A stretch of DNA of 23,335 nucleotides from an uncultured Collinsella sp. (GTDB lineage: Bacteria > Actinomycetota > Coriobacteriia > Coriobacteriales > Coriobacteriaceae). The translations under genes and the position numbers were made by a program. The notes under the pieces are model-generated. The model made no database searches, was not told where the DNA came from, and saw only the letters and a list, made by a program, of their open reading frames with translations. Location of the stretch: NCBI GenBank assembly GCA_902470905.1, contig CABRIC010000032.1, positions 1-23,335 on the forward strand, read 5' to 3'. Positions within the stretch are counted from its first letter, which is position 1. Each line of letters starts with the position of its first letter. This document shows, in pieces, positions 6,865 to 14,418 of this stretch.

Positions 6865-9423
6865 ATGGAATTTTACGCAAGCTGCCCCGAGGGCTTTGAG
6901 TCCGCACTCGCCGATGAGCTTAAACGCCTCGGGCTTTCGCATGTTCGCCGGCTGAAGGGCCGCGCTACGTTTGAGGGCGAGCTCGATGAAGGCTATCGCG
7001 CCTGTCTGTGGTCGCGCCTGGCGAGCCGCGTGTTCGTGGTACTCGGGCGCTTTGAGGCGCAGGATGCCGATGAACTGTACGATAGCGTTTACGGCATCGC
7101 CTGGGAGAGCATCGTCCGCCCCGGCGCCACCATCGCCATCACCGCCCGCGGCGTGACCGAGCAGCTGCGCAACACGCGCTTCTCGGCCCTGCGCGCCAAG
7201 GACGCGCTGTGCGACCGTCTGGCCGAGACCACGGGCCGTCGCGCCGACGTCGATGCCGCCGACCCCGATGTTCACCTACTGCTTTCGCTGCGCCAGCGCC
7301 GCGCGAGCATAAGCCTGGACCTTTCGGGCGATCCGCTGTTCAAGCGCCTGCCGTCCGCGGCGACCCGTGCCGGCGAGGGCGCGCACGTGTTGCGCCCCGA
7401 CTACGCCGCCCTGGTGCTGGCGCAGGTCGGCTGGACCGCACTGTGCGAGCGCGAGCTGACGGCCGACGATTACGAGAACGAAGCCCTGCCCACGCTGGTC
7501 GACGCCTCGTGCGCCGGCGGCGGTCTGCTGCTGGAAGCCGTGAACATTCTGACTGACCGCGCCCCGGGTTTTGCACGCGAGCGCTGGGGTTTTGAGGGCT
7601 GGCAGCTGCATGATGCCGCCCTGTGGGAGCAGCTGCTTGCCGAGGCGCGCGAGCGCGAGACCGCAGCGCGCGAGCGCCAGGCGCGTATCGTTGCCGTAGA
7701 CATCAACCCCGCTGCCCGAAAGACCGCCGAGCGCATGGTCAAGTGCGCCGGCTACAAGCGCTTTGTCGATTTTTGCGCCGCCAAGTCCGCCACCGTGCTG
7801 GACCATGCGGGCGCCGTCGCCGGCGCCGCCGTGGTCGCAGACACCACCGAGACCCCGCTTTCGCTCATGCACGACGCCATGACGCTGATCGGCGAGCTGC
7901 GTCGCGCGCCCGAGCTTACCGCCGCACCGGTGGCCGCGCTCACCCGCGATGGCCTTATGGCCCGCGCGCTCCACGCCGAGCCCGCGCGCTCCATCGCCGT
8001 CATGCCCAATAACGAAGAGGCAACTATTGAGGTTTGGTCCTCGCTCGACCACGCCGCCGCGGCATTTGAAGCTGCGACCAGTGCAGATGCCGAGGAGCAG
8101 ACCGCAGACGCTCATGACGAAGCCGCCGATACTCCCATGCCCGAACCTGCTGCCACGATCGACCTGGGCGACGGCAAGCCGCTGCCCGTGCTCATCCCGG
8201 AGTCCGAGCAGTTCGCCAACCGCCTGCGTAAGAACGCCCGTCTGCGTCGCAAGTGGGCAAAGCGCGAGGGCGTGAGCTGCTACCGCGTCTATGATGCCGA
8301 CCTACCCGACTACTCCGCCGCCATCGACCTGTACGATGGCTGCCCGCAGACGCCGGGCCGCTGGCTCGTCATCGCCGAATACGCCGCGCCCAAGACCATC
8401 GACCCCGCGCTGGCCCAGGCCCGCATGCTCGACATCTTGGCCATCGCACCGCGCATCCTGGATGTTCCGGCCGAGCATGTGCACGCCAAGGCCCGCATGC
8501 GTTCGCGCGGCGGCTCGCAGTACGGCAAGCAGGGCGCCGGCAAGGGCGGCTCGGGCGAGCGCGCCAACATCGCGCGCCGTCGCCTGCCGCTCATCGAAGA
8601 GGGCGGCCTTACCTTTGCCGTCAACTTTGACGACTATTTGGATGTAGGCATCTTCCTAGACCACCGCGTCACCCGCAACCTGGTGCGCGAGCACGCCAAA
8701 CAGGCGCGCCGCTTCCTCAATCTGTTCGCCTACACCGGTACCGCCACCTGCTATGCGGCGGACGGCGGCGTCGAGGAGACTGTGACGGTTGACCTTTCCA
8801 ACACCTACCTGGACTGGGCCGAACGCAACATGCGTCAGAACGGCTTTGTGGGGCCGCAGCATCACTTTGTGCGCGACGACGTACTCGCTTGGATTCGCGA
8901 CCAGCGCCAGACGCGCAACCGCTGGGACCTGATTTTTGTCGACCCGCCCACGTTTTCGAACTCGTCCAAGATGGGCCGTCGCACCTGGGATGTCCAGCGC
9001 GACCATGTTGAGCTTTTGGCCGGCGTATCGCGCCTGCTCGCACAGGGCGGACATGCCATCTTTAGCTGCAACCTGCGCGGCTTCCGCCCCGAGACGCGTA
9101 AGCTCGCACGCGCGGGCGTCGTGCTGGAGGACATTACGGCGCAGACCATCCCCGAGGATTTCGCACGCAACCAGAAGGTGCACCATTGCTATATCGTGCG
9201 CCGCCTGCCCATCGAGGATGCCATGGCGGAGGTCGGCTTTAGCGCCGAGGAAATTGCCGAGCGCGTCGAGGAACTGCGCAACTCCGAGGCTCGCAAGCCT
9301 CGCGCGGCAGCACCCGCGCACGCGCAGGCCGGCAACGGCAAGTCCAACTTTGCCGGCAAACCCTCCCCCGCCGGCAAGCCCAAAAAGAAGAAGTTCTACG
9401 CCAGCAAGTCCAAGGGCAAATAA
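6865..9423 (+). CDS. rlmL: Bifunctional-type 23S rRNA methyltransferase RlmL/RlmK, RlmL half degenerate
   Basis: An 852-residue fusion matching the E. coli RlmKL layout (702 residues) but longer. An N-terminal ferredoxin-like/THUMP RNA-binding region covers about 1-165, the RlmL-type methyltransferase about 170-390, and the RlmK-type methyltransferase about 450-790. The RlmK half is intact: SAM motif LNLFAYTGTATCY from residue 618 and catalytic-loop DPPTFSN from 693. It should make m7G2069 in 23S rRNA. The RlmL half aligns well (RAPGFARERWGFEGW), but its SAM motif, normally DPMCGSGT, is DASCAGGG at 213-220. The expected NPPYG loop is replaced by ADTTETPLS near 325. It probably no longer makes m2G2445. 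Two further oddities are an acidic Ala/Glu-rich insert (about 395-435) and a lysine-rich tail (GKPKKKKFYASKSKGK). The gene stands alone and ends in an inverted repeat. Confidence 0.9.
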   Translation: MEFYASCPEGFESALADELKRLGLSHVRRLKGRATFEGELDEGYRACLWSRLASRVFVVLGRFEAQDADELYDSVYGIAWESIVRPGATIAITARGVTEQLRNTRFSALRAKDALCDRLAETTGRRADVDAADPDVHLLLSLRQRRASISLDLSGDPLFKRLPSAATRAGEGAHVLRPDYAALVLAQVGWTALCERELTADDYENEALPTLVDASCAGGGLLLEAVNILTDRAPGFARERWGFEGWQLHDAALWEQLLAEARERETAARERQARIVAVDINPAARKTAERMVKCAGYKRFVDFCAAKSATVLDHAGAVAGAAVVADTTETPLSLMHDAMTLIGELRRAPELTAAPVAALTRDGLMARALHAEPARSIAVMPNNEEATIEVWSSLDHAAAAFEAATSADAEEQTADAHDEAADTPMPEPAATIDLGDGKPLPVLIPESEQFANRLRKNARLRRKWAKREGVSCYRVYDADLPDYSAAIDLYDGCPQTPGRWLVIAEYAAPKTIDPALAQARMLDILAIAPRILDVPAEHVHAKARMRSRGGSQYGKQGAGKGGSGERANIARRRLPLIEEGGLTFAVNFDDYLDVGIFLDHRVTRNLVREHAKQARRFLNLFAYTGTATCYAADGGVEETVTVDLSNTYLDWAERNMRQNGFVGPQHHFVRDDVLAWIRDQRQTRNRWDLIFVDPPTFSNSSKMGRRTWDVQRDHVELLAGVSRLLAQGGHAIFSCNLRGFRPETRKLARAGVVLEDITAQTIPEDFARNQKVHHCYIVRRLPIEDAMAEVGFSAEEIAERVEELRNSEARKPRAAAPAHAQAGNGKSNFAGKPSPAGKPKKKKFYASKSKGK

Positions 9424-9428
9424 ACAAA

Positions 9429-9493
9429 GTTGCGGTGGAATAGTTCCTATAAATGCCTGGCAAAGGCCCAAACAGGAACTATTTCACCGCAAC
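9429..9493. repeat. Inverted repeat with 20-bp arms, likely bidirectional terminator
   Basis: Arms 9429-9448 (GTTGCGGTGGAATAGTTCCT) and 9474-9493 pair over 20 positions with a single G-T wobble, around a 25-base loop. It fills the gap between the convergent rlmKL and kdpE genes. Read on the minus strand, the stem is followed by TTTGTTTATTTG, giving a modest T-rich tail for kdpE. The long arms suggest a dispersed palindromic repeat serving as a terminator. Confidence 0.6.
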
Positions 9494-9518
9494 TCATATT
9501 GGGATGGTGGTTGGCGAT

Positions 9519-10232
9519 CTAGCCTTGGGTGACCAGGCGGTAACCGATACCCACGTGCGTTTGGATATAGCGCGGATGCGCGGGGTCGGACTCGATCTTC
9601 TTGCGCAGCGTGCCCATAAAGACACGCAGGCTCGCCAGGTCGTTCTTAGTTGCCGTGCCCCAAATCTCGTGCAGGATAAACTGGTGCGTCAGCACCTTGT
9701 CGGCGTTATGCGCCAGCAGGCACAGGAGCTTATACTCGATTGGCGTCAGATGCAGCTCCTCGCCATCCATCGTGGCGATGCCGGCGTCAAAATCGATATG
9801 CAGCTCACCGGTATCAAACGAACCCTCAGAGACAACGCCGCCCGTCTGCGCATACGAAAGACGCCTGAGCGTCGTGCGAATGCGAGCGAGTAGCTCCTCG
9901 ACCGAAAACGGCTTGGTCAGGTAGTCGTCGGCGCCGGCATCGAGCGCGCGGATCTTGTCCGCATCCTCGCTGCGCGCCGAGACCACAATGATCGGCATGC
10001 CCGACCATGTGCGCACCGACTCCACCACCTTGACGCCGTCCATATCGGGCAGGCCCAAATCGAGAAGCACGATGCTCGGCGTCTGCGATGAGGCGGCGGC
10101 GATGGCGGCATGGGCGGTCTCCACGGCCATATGGCGCAAGCCGTGCGCCTCGAGCGCGGCAACGATTAAGTTGCGAACAGCTGGGTCGTCCTCAACGACC
10201 AAGATGAGCGGTTTTACGGCAGAGTTCGGCAC
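9519..10232 (-). CDS. kdpE: KdpE-type OmpR-family response regulator
   Basis: A 237-residue DNA-binding response regulator. The frame runs upstream to 10313, inside kdpD. The GTG at 10232 is chosen because AAGGAG lies seven bases before it (10240-10245, inside the last kdpD codons), and the receiver domain begins right after it (KPLILVVEDD). The receiver has acidic residues D15-D16, phospho-acceptor D58 (LLDLGLPDMDG), S85 and K107 (YLTKPF). The C-terminal winged helix (about 140-237) ends in YIQTHVGIGYRLV, typical of KdpE/OmpR proteins. KdpE is phosphorylated by KdpD under potassium limitation or osmotic stress and activates K+ uptake genes. Here it is last in the operon, four bases after kdpD, so translation is coupled. 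Its likely local target is kup transcription; that is inference. Confidence 0.88.
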   Translation of the reverse strand: MPNSAVKPLILVVEDDPAVRNLIVAALEAHGLRHMAVETAHAAIAAASSQTPSIVLLDLGLPDMDGVKVVESVRTWSGMPIIVVSARSEDADKIRALDAGADDYLTKPFSVEELLARIRTTLRRLSYAQTGGVVSEGSFDTGELHIDFDAGIATMDGEELHLTPIEYKLLCLLAHNADKVLTHQFILHEIWGTATKNDLASLRVFMGTLRKKIESDPAHPRYIQTHVGIGYRLVTQG

Positions 10233-10236
10233 GGCG

Positions 10237-11862
10237 CTACTCCTTATCAAACGAAACGTCAGCGACGGGAAGCTCAATCGTAAAGACCGAGCCGTGCGGG
10301 TCCGCCGCGGCAACCTCTATGCTACCGCCATGCGCTAACGCAATGGAGCGGCAGAGCGAAAGTCCCAGACCCACGCTGCGATGGCTGTCGGCAAGACCGT
10401 GGTTGGCGGTGTAGAACGACTCAAAGATTCGCTCGCGGTCCTCGGGCGCAATGCCCGGGCCGTCATCGGCCACCGAGCACGCCACGCACCCATCGTCGAC
10501 ACTAATCGAGATCATGATATGCGAGCCTGCGGGCGTATAGGTGATGGCATTGTTCACCAGATTGACCACCAGCTGCACCATCAGGCGCGCATCGACGTTG
10601 ACGAGCGCCGGTTCATCGCACGCCACCACCTTAAGGTCGTGCTCGCGCACGGCCGGATTTACGTGGCGCAGTGCCTCCTCGACGATATCGTCCATGAGCT
10701 CGAGCGTAGTCGACAGATGCATGCCGCCGCCCTCGAGCTTGGTGATGGCGAGCAGGTTCTCGACGGTGGCGTTGAGCCATTGCGCATCCGAGCGAATGGA
10801 CAGGAGCAGGCCGCGGCGCGTCTGGGCGTCGAGCACGGCGGTGCCGGTCGAGCCCTGGTCGAGCAGCACATCGGCATTGCCCGAAATACTGGTGAGCGGT
10901 GTACGCAGGTCGTGCGAGATGGAACGCAGCAGGTTGGCGCGCAGCTGCTCGTTTTTGGCGAGCACCGCCGCCTCCTCGCGGGCCTCCATGGCGCGGGCGC
11001 GATCGAGCGCCAGCTCGCCTTCGCTCACGATGGCATCGGAAAGTGCCCGCTCCTCGTGCGTCAGCACGTCGGGCTCGGCAACGATAGCCAGCACACCCAC
11101 CACCGAGGCGGGGTCGCCCGAGCGCACGAAGCCGTCGCCCGTGCGAACCGTCAGGTAGATACCATAAAACGCCGAGCCGCCATAGGTGGCATCGAGCGGC
11201 GTACCCACATAGGCGGACGCCGAGAGTCGCGGCGGCATCTGCGGCGCCAGTTCGTGCACCGGTGCCGCATCGCCCACAGCCGTGTACGTCGCACGCGGCA
11301 GCAGGTCATCGCCCTCGGCGTCGGCGCTGTACCATACGACCGGACAGCCCGAAAGACGCGCCAGCTGCGTTGCCATGGCGTGAACGATCTGCTGCTGATC
11401 GGCGCACCGCTGCAGCATGCGGTTGGTCTCGAGCACCATATGCGTGCGGCGGTCGCTGGCGGCAGCCTGTGCCAGAGCGCGGCGCAGGGCCAACGCAATC
11501 GAGCTCGACACAAGCGAGACCACGAACATGATGAAGAACATGCCGGGATAGACGCGGTCGATAAGCGACAGCGAGTAGCGCGGATCGACAAACAAGAAGT
11601 TGTAGAGCGCCACAGCGGCAGCCGAGCTCAGCAAGCAATACAGGCGACTCCAAGTAAAGAATGCGCACAGCTGAACGGCGAACACATAGACGATCATGAT
11701 GCTCGGCGCGAGACCCGGATGGTCGAGCAGCGCGCCCACAATCGTCGCCGCGACCAGCAGCCCCACCGATACGCAGGCGTCATACAGAGGGCTGCGACGC
11801 GTCAGCGTTGTGCGCCGCCACCAAAAGCTATCGGCAATATCGCCGTCCGTACGGACGTCCAT
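10237..11862 (-). CDS. kdpD: KdpD-like sensor histidine kinase lacking the N-terminal KdpD/Usp domains
   Basis: A 541-residue membrane kinase. The frame opens at 12015, but the segment before 11862 spans a palindromic repeat, so the ATG at 11862 with GAGAGGGG about 12 bases upstream is preferred. After about 35 cytoplasmic residues comes a compact membrane block of about four helices of the DUF4118 type (ending SSSIALALRRAL). A GAF-like region follows, then the dimerisation/phosphorylation helix ISHDLRTPLTSISG with H317, and an ATPase domain with NNAITYTP, DDGPGIAPEDRE and GLGLSLCRSIALAHGG. Classical KdpD is about 890 residues and begins with a cytoplasmic KdpD domain plus a universal-stress-like domain; both are absent. 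Only 113 bases separate it from the next gene upstream, so the missing part is not in another frame nearby. It should phosphorylate the KdpE encoded just downstream. Confidence 0.85.
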   Translation of the reverse strand: MDVRTDGDIADSFWWRRTTLTRRSPLYDACVSVGLLVAATIVGALLDHPGLAPSIMIVYVFAVQLCAFFTWSRLYCLLSSAAAVALYNFLFVDPRYSLSLIDRVYPGMFFIMFVVSLVSSSIALALRRALAQAAASDRRTHMVLETNRMLQRCADQQQIVHAMATQLARLSGCPVVWYSADAEGDDLLPRATYTAVGDAAPVHELAPQMPPRLSASAYVGTPLDATYGGSAFYGIYLTVRTGDGFVRSGDPASVVGVLAIVAEPDVLTHEERALSDAIVSEGELALDRARAMEAREEAAVLAKNEQLRANLLRSISHDLRTPLTSISGNADVLLDQGSTGTAVLDAQTRRGLLLSIRSDAQWLNATVENLLAITKLEGGGMHLSTTLELMDDIVEEALRHVNPAVREHDLKVVACDEPALVNVDARLMVQLVVNLVNNAITYTPAGSHIMISISVDDGCVACSVADDGPGIAPEDRERIFESFYTANHGLADSHRSVGLGLSLCRSIALAHGGSIEVAAADPHGSVFTIELPVADVSFDKE

Positions 11863-11890
11863 CAGCGCCCCGCCCCTCTCTCGTAAACAA

Positions 11891-11943
11891 AAACCACCAC
11901 AAAGGGGACAGGCACCTTTGTGGTGGTTTCCCTTGTGGTGGTT
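11891..11943. repeat. REP-like palindrome with a duplicated arm
   Basis: AAACCACCACAAAGG (11891-11905) and CCTTTGTGGTGGTTT (11915-11929) are perfect 15-base complements around the loop GGACAGGCA. A third partial copy of the right arm, CCTTGTGGTGGTT (11931-11943), follows directly. It lies between the small membrane protein gene and kdpD, inside the operon. The core GGGGACAGGCACC resembles palindromic repeats found in many genomes and linked to REP-associated transposases; that link is inference. Confidence 0.7.
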
Positions 11944-11975
11944 CCAAGTGTAAAGCCTTCTACGACCGGCAGTCG

Positions 11976-12200
11976 CTAGACAAACAGCACGTGCGCGAGC
12001 AGGGCACACACGCACACCGCTCCAAATACCAGTGCCACGATCGAAATTACGCGATCGGCCATGTCCATGTTGGCACGGTTCGTCAAAAACCGATCTTCGG
12101 CGGCGTCGGCGCGTGCCTCACGCACCATCTCGGCAACCACCTCGTGGCCATCAAGCATCTTTGCATCCATGTTTGCCTCCCCGGTCTCAACCTTGTCCAT
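11976..12200 (-). CDS. Small single-pass membrane protein between kup and kdpD
   Basis: A 74-residue protein of no recognised family. Residues 1-50 are charged and probably cytoplasmic (VVAEMVREARADAAEDRF). Residues 51-74 form one hydrophobic helix (ISIVALVFGAVCVCALLAHV) that ends at the C-terminus, as in a tail-anchored protein. The ATG at 12200 has GGAG ten bases upstream, but the in-frame ATG at 12170 has the better site (GGGGAGG, five bases away), so the true product may be 64 residues. It starts 31 bases after the kup stop and precedes the kinase gene, so it is probably co-transcribed. A Kup accessory subunit or a link between transporter and kinase is possible, by loose analogy with the small KdpF subunit. 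No sequence similarity to KdpF is claimed. Confidence 0.65.
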   Translation of the reverse strand: MDKVETGEANMDAKMLDGHEVVAEMVREARADAAEDRFLTNRANMDMADRVISIVALVFGAVCVCALLAHVLFV

Positions 12201-12231
12201 CGAAAACCAACTCCATGCAACCTGTCGGCGC

Positions 12232-14259
12232 CTACGGCCGCTCGTTGGGGGCCAGACGCTGCATCTTGCTCACGGCCTTAAACTTGGTGAACAGCGGCAC
12301 ATACTCAAAGCTCACGTTGGAGTTCTCCAGGCCGTACCAGCGTGCAGGCGTACCGGCGGCGCGGCGGATGATGTACTTGAGCGTGATGGCCGTACGCTCG
12401 CTCGGTTCCACGTCGCTTTCGGGCGCCAGAAGCTTACGGATCATGACGAACTTGAACGTACCGATGTTGCCCGGATCCTTGTAGACCGAGTAGTCATGCG
12501 TCTGCGCCGGCAGCTCGCCGGTGGCAGCCAGGTCCTGAACGACCTGACGCAGGTAGGCATTGACGCGCTGGTTGATCTTGTAGCCCAGGTACAGATGCAC
12601 GCGGAACACGTAGTCGGTGCCGAACGTCTCGACCGAATAGGCAAAGGTATGCGGCTCGTCCATGGTCTCGACATTCACGAACCACCAGGCGCGAGCGCGC
12701 TTGGGATGCTTGTCCAAGATCGAATAGACGATATCACGGTCGATGTAATCGGTATGGGTGTCCTTGGTCAGGTACACGATGTTGTCGCTCAGGCGCTCGT
12801 AACGGTCGTCGTCGCGCAGGCGCTTGAGCTGCGGCAGGTAGCTGCGCAGCGGCAGCAGCGTAAACTGGCGCTGCTCGACCGCCGTGCCGTTGTACCAGCA
12901 CACCATAATGCCCATGATGAGTGCGGCCATGAGGATGGTGAAGTAGCCGCCGTGGAAGAACTTGGTGAGCGAGCTCACAAAGAAGAAGCCCTCGAGCATG
13001 AGGAAGAACGCAACGAAGACATACGGGGCGACCTTAAGGCCGCGATCAACATGCAAGTAGAAGAAGAGCAGCAGCGTCGTGCACATCATGGTCAGGGTAA
13101 TCGCCAAGCCGTAGGCGGCCTCCATGTGCGCCGAGCTCTGGAACAGCAGCACCACGATGACGCAGCCCACAAGCATGACGTTGTTGACCATGGGAATATA
13201 GAGCTGGCCCTTGGTCTCGGCAGGATAGAAGACCTGCATGTGCGGCATGAGGTCCAGGCGACTGGCCTCGGACACCAACGAGAATGCGCCGGTGATGAGC
13301 GCCTGCGAGGCAATGATGGCCGCGACGGTGGAAAGGCCGACGGCAAAGGGACGCAGGCCCGGGGCGAGCATCTGGTAGAACGGGTTGAGGTCGGCAATGC
13401 CCATGAGCTCGGGGTTGGCAGCGTTGTTCATAAGCCAAGCGCCCTGGCCCATATAGGACAGCAGCAAGCAGCACTTAACGAACGGCCAGGTTGCGTAGAT
13501 GTTGCCGCGGCCCACGTGGCCCATGTCGGAATAGAGCGCCTCGGCACCGGTAGTGGCAAGGAAGCAGCTGCCCAGAATCATGATGCCTGCATGGTTGTTG
13601 GGGCTCAACAAAAAGCCGATGCCGCGCAGCGGGTTGAGGCACAGCAGCACCGCGGGGTGCTGGAAGACAAAGAACAGACCCGTACCGCCCAGGAACAGAA
13701 ACCACAGCGTCATGATGGGGCCAAAGGCACGGCCGATCTTGGCCGTGCCGATGCGCTGCACCAAGAAGAGCACGATGATGATGGCAAGCGTGATGGCGAC
13801 AACGCGGGCCTGATCGTCACCGAGCACGGCGTGGACCGCCGGAATGGTGCGCAGGCCCTCGATAGCCGTAGTCACGGTAACGGCAGGCGTGAGGATACCA
13901 TCGGCGAGCAGCGCGGCGCCGCCCAGCATGGCGGGGATGATGAGCCACTTGCCACAACGCTTGACCAGGCTGTACAGGGCAAAGATGCCGCCCTCGCCGT
14001 GGTTGTCGGCACGCAGCGAGATCAGCACGTACTTGACGGTCGTCAGCAGCGTGACCGTCCACACGACAAGGGAGAGCGCGCCGAGCACGAACTCCTCCGT
14101 CACGCTTCCGATGCCGCCGTTGCCGGCAACGAGCGCCTTGGTTACATACATAGGACTGGTGCCGATATCGCCATACACCACGCCCAGCGTGACGAGCATC
14201 GCCGAGATGCTCACAGGAATCGCAGCGTGCGAGGCTGCCTCCTTGGCCTTCTGTTCCAT
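12232..14259 (-). CDS. kup: KUP/HAK/KT family potassium uptake protein
   Basis: A 675-residue K+ importer, probably a proton symporter, in the cytoplasmic membrane. ATG at 14259 is chosen over a TTG at 14277 because GGGAGG (14270-14275) lies ten bases before the ATG and overlaps the TTG-initiated leader. The family signature GVVYGDIGTSPMY is at 26-38, with D31 matching the functionally important aspartate of E. coli Kup. DGILTPAVTVTTAIEG and about twelve hydrophobic helices follow up to about residue 460. The C-terminal part (about 470-675) is a soluble cytoplasmic domain, as usual for the family. It is the first gene of the minus-strand group kup, small membrane protein, kdpD-like, kdpE, which suggests control by potassium through KdpDE. 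No kdpFABC pump is encoded here. Confidence 0.95.
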   Translation of the reverse strand: MEQKAKEAASHAAIPVSISAMLVTLGVVYGDIGTSPMYVTKALVAGNGGIGSVTEEFVLGALSLVVWTVTLLTTVKYVLISLRADNHGEGGIFALYSLVKRCGKWLIIPAMLGGAALLADGILTPAVTVTTAIEGLRTIPAVHAVLGDDQARVVAITLAIIIVLFLVQRIGTAKIGRAFGPIMTLWFLFLGGTGLFFVFQHPAVLLCLNPLRGIGFLLSPNNHAGIMILGSCFLATTGAEALYSDMGHVGRGNIYATWPFVKCCLLLSYMGQGAWLMNNAANPELMGIADLNPFYQMLAPGLRPFAVGLSTVAAIIASQALITGAFSLVSEASRLDLMPHMQVFYPAETKGQLYIPMVNNVMLVGCVIVVLLFQSSAHMEAAYGLAITLTMMCTTLLLFFYLHVDRGLKVAPYVFVAFFLMLEGFFFVSSLTKFFHGGYFTILMAALIMGIMVCWYNGTAVEQRQFTLLPLRSYLPQLKRLRDDDRYERLSDNIVYLTKDTHTDYIDRDIVYSILDKHPKRARAWWFVNVETMDEPHTFAYSVETFGTDYVFRVHLYLGYKINQRVNAYLRQVVQDLAATGELPAQTHDYSVYKDPGNIGTFKFVMIRKLLAPESDVEPSERTAITLKYIIRRAAGTPARWYGLENSNVSFEYVPLFTKFKAVSKMQRLAPNERP

Positions 14260-14294
14260 AAGCCGGTTTCCTCCCAACTTTAATGTTCGAAGGA

Positions 14295-14300
14295 ATTATA
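14295..14300 (-). promoter_or_regulatory. Candidate -10 box for the kup operon
   Basis: Read on the minus strand this is TATAAT, about 35 bases before the kup ATG. No clear -35 hexamer is seen at the usual spacing, which would fit activator-dependent transcription by a regulator such as KdpE; that is inference. Confidence 0.4.
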
Positions 14301-14382
14301 GGTAATCGGCCCATGTTTGAATGGCACTGTTTTCCCAGCTAGATAAACATTTATACGGCCTTTAGGCCACCGCCGCGATATG

Positions 14383-14417
14383 GAATGTGACAAAGGGACT
14401 GTCCCTTTGTCACATTC
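14383..14417. repeat. 35-base perfect palindrome (REP-like)
   Basis: GAATGTGACAAAGGGAC (14383-14399) and its exact reverse complement (14401-14417) flank a single T. It starts one base beyond the nitroreductase stop, in the gap between that gene and the kup start. There is no T-run, so as a terminator it would be unusual. The GGGAC-GTCCC centre and AAAGG motif resemble the repeat at 11891-11943 and palindromes linked to REP-associated transposases in other bacteria. Confidence 0.7.
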
Positions 14418-14418
14418 G

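Noticed and set aside
10233..10313. N-terminal extension of KdpE to 10313
   Set aside because: It overlaps kdpD, has no family similarity, and a good binding site exists for the GTG at 10232.
10381..11886. 501-codon open frame on the plus strand opposite the kdpD-like gene
   Set aside because: The kinase on the other strand has all catalytic boxes; this frame is a His/Arg/Gln-rich shadow.
11863..12015. N-terminal extension of the kdpD-like protein
   Set aside because: It translates a palindromic repeat and overlaps the small membrane protein gene; no KdpD or universal-stress domain is encoded in it.
12061..14283. 740-codon open frame on the plus strand opposite kup
   Set aside because: It is antisense to an unmistakable Kup protein, is rich in His, Gln, Arg and Glu with no domain or membrane pattern, and arises from the GC-rich third codon positions.
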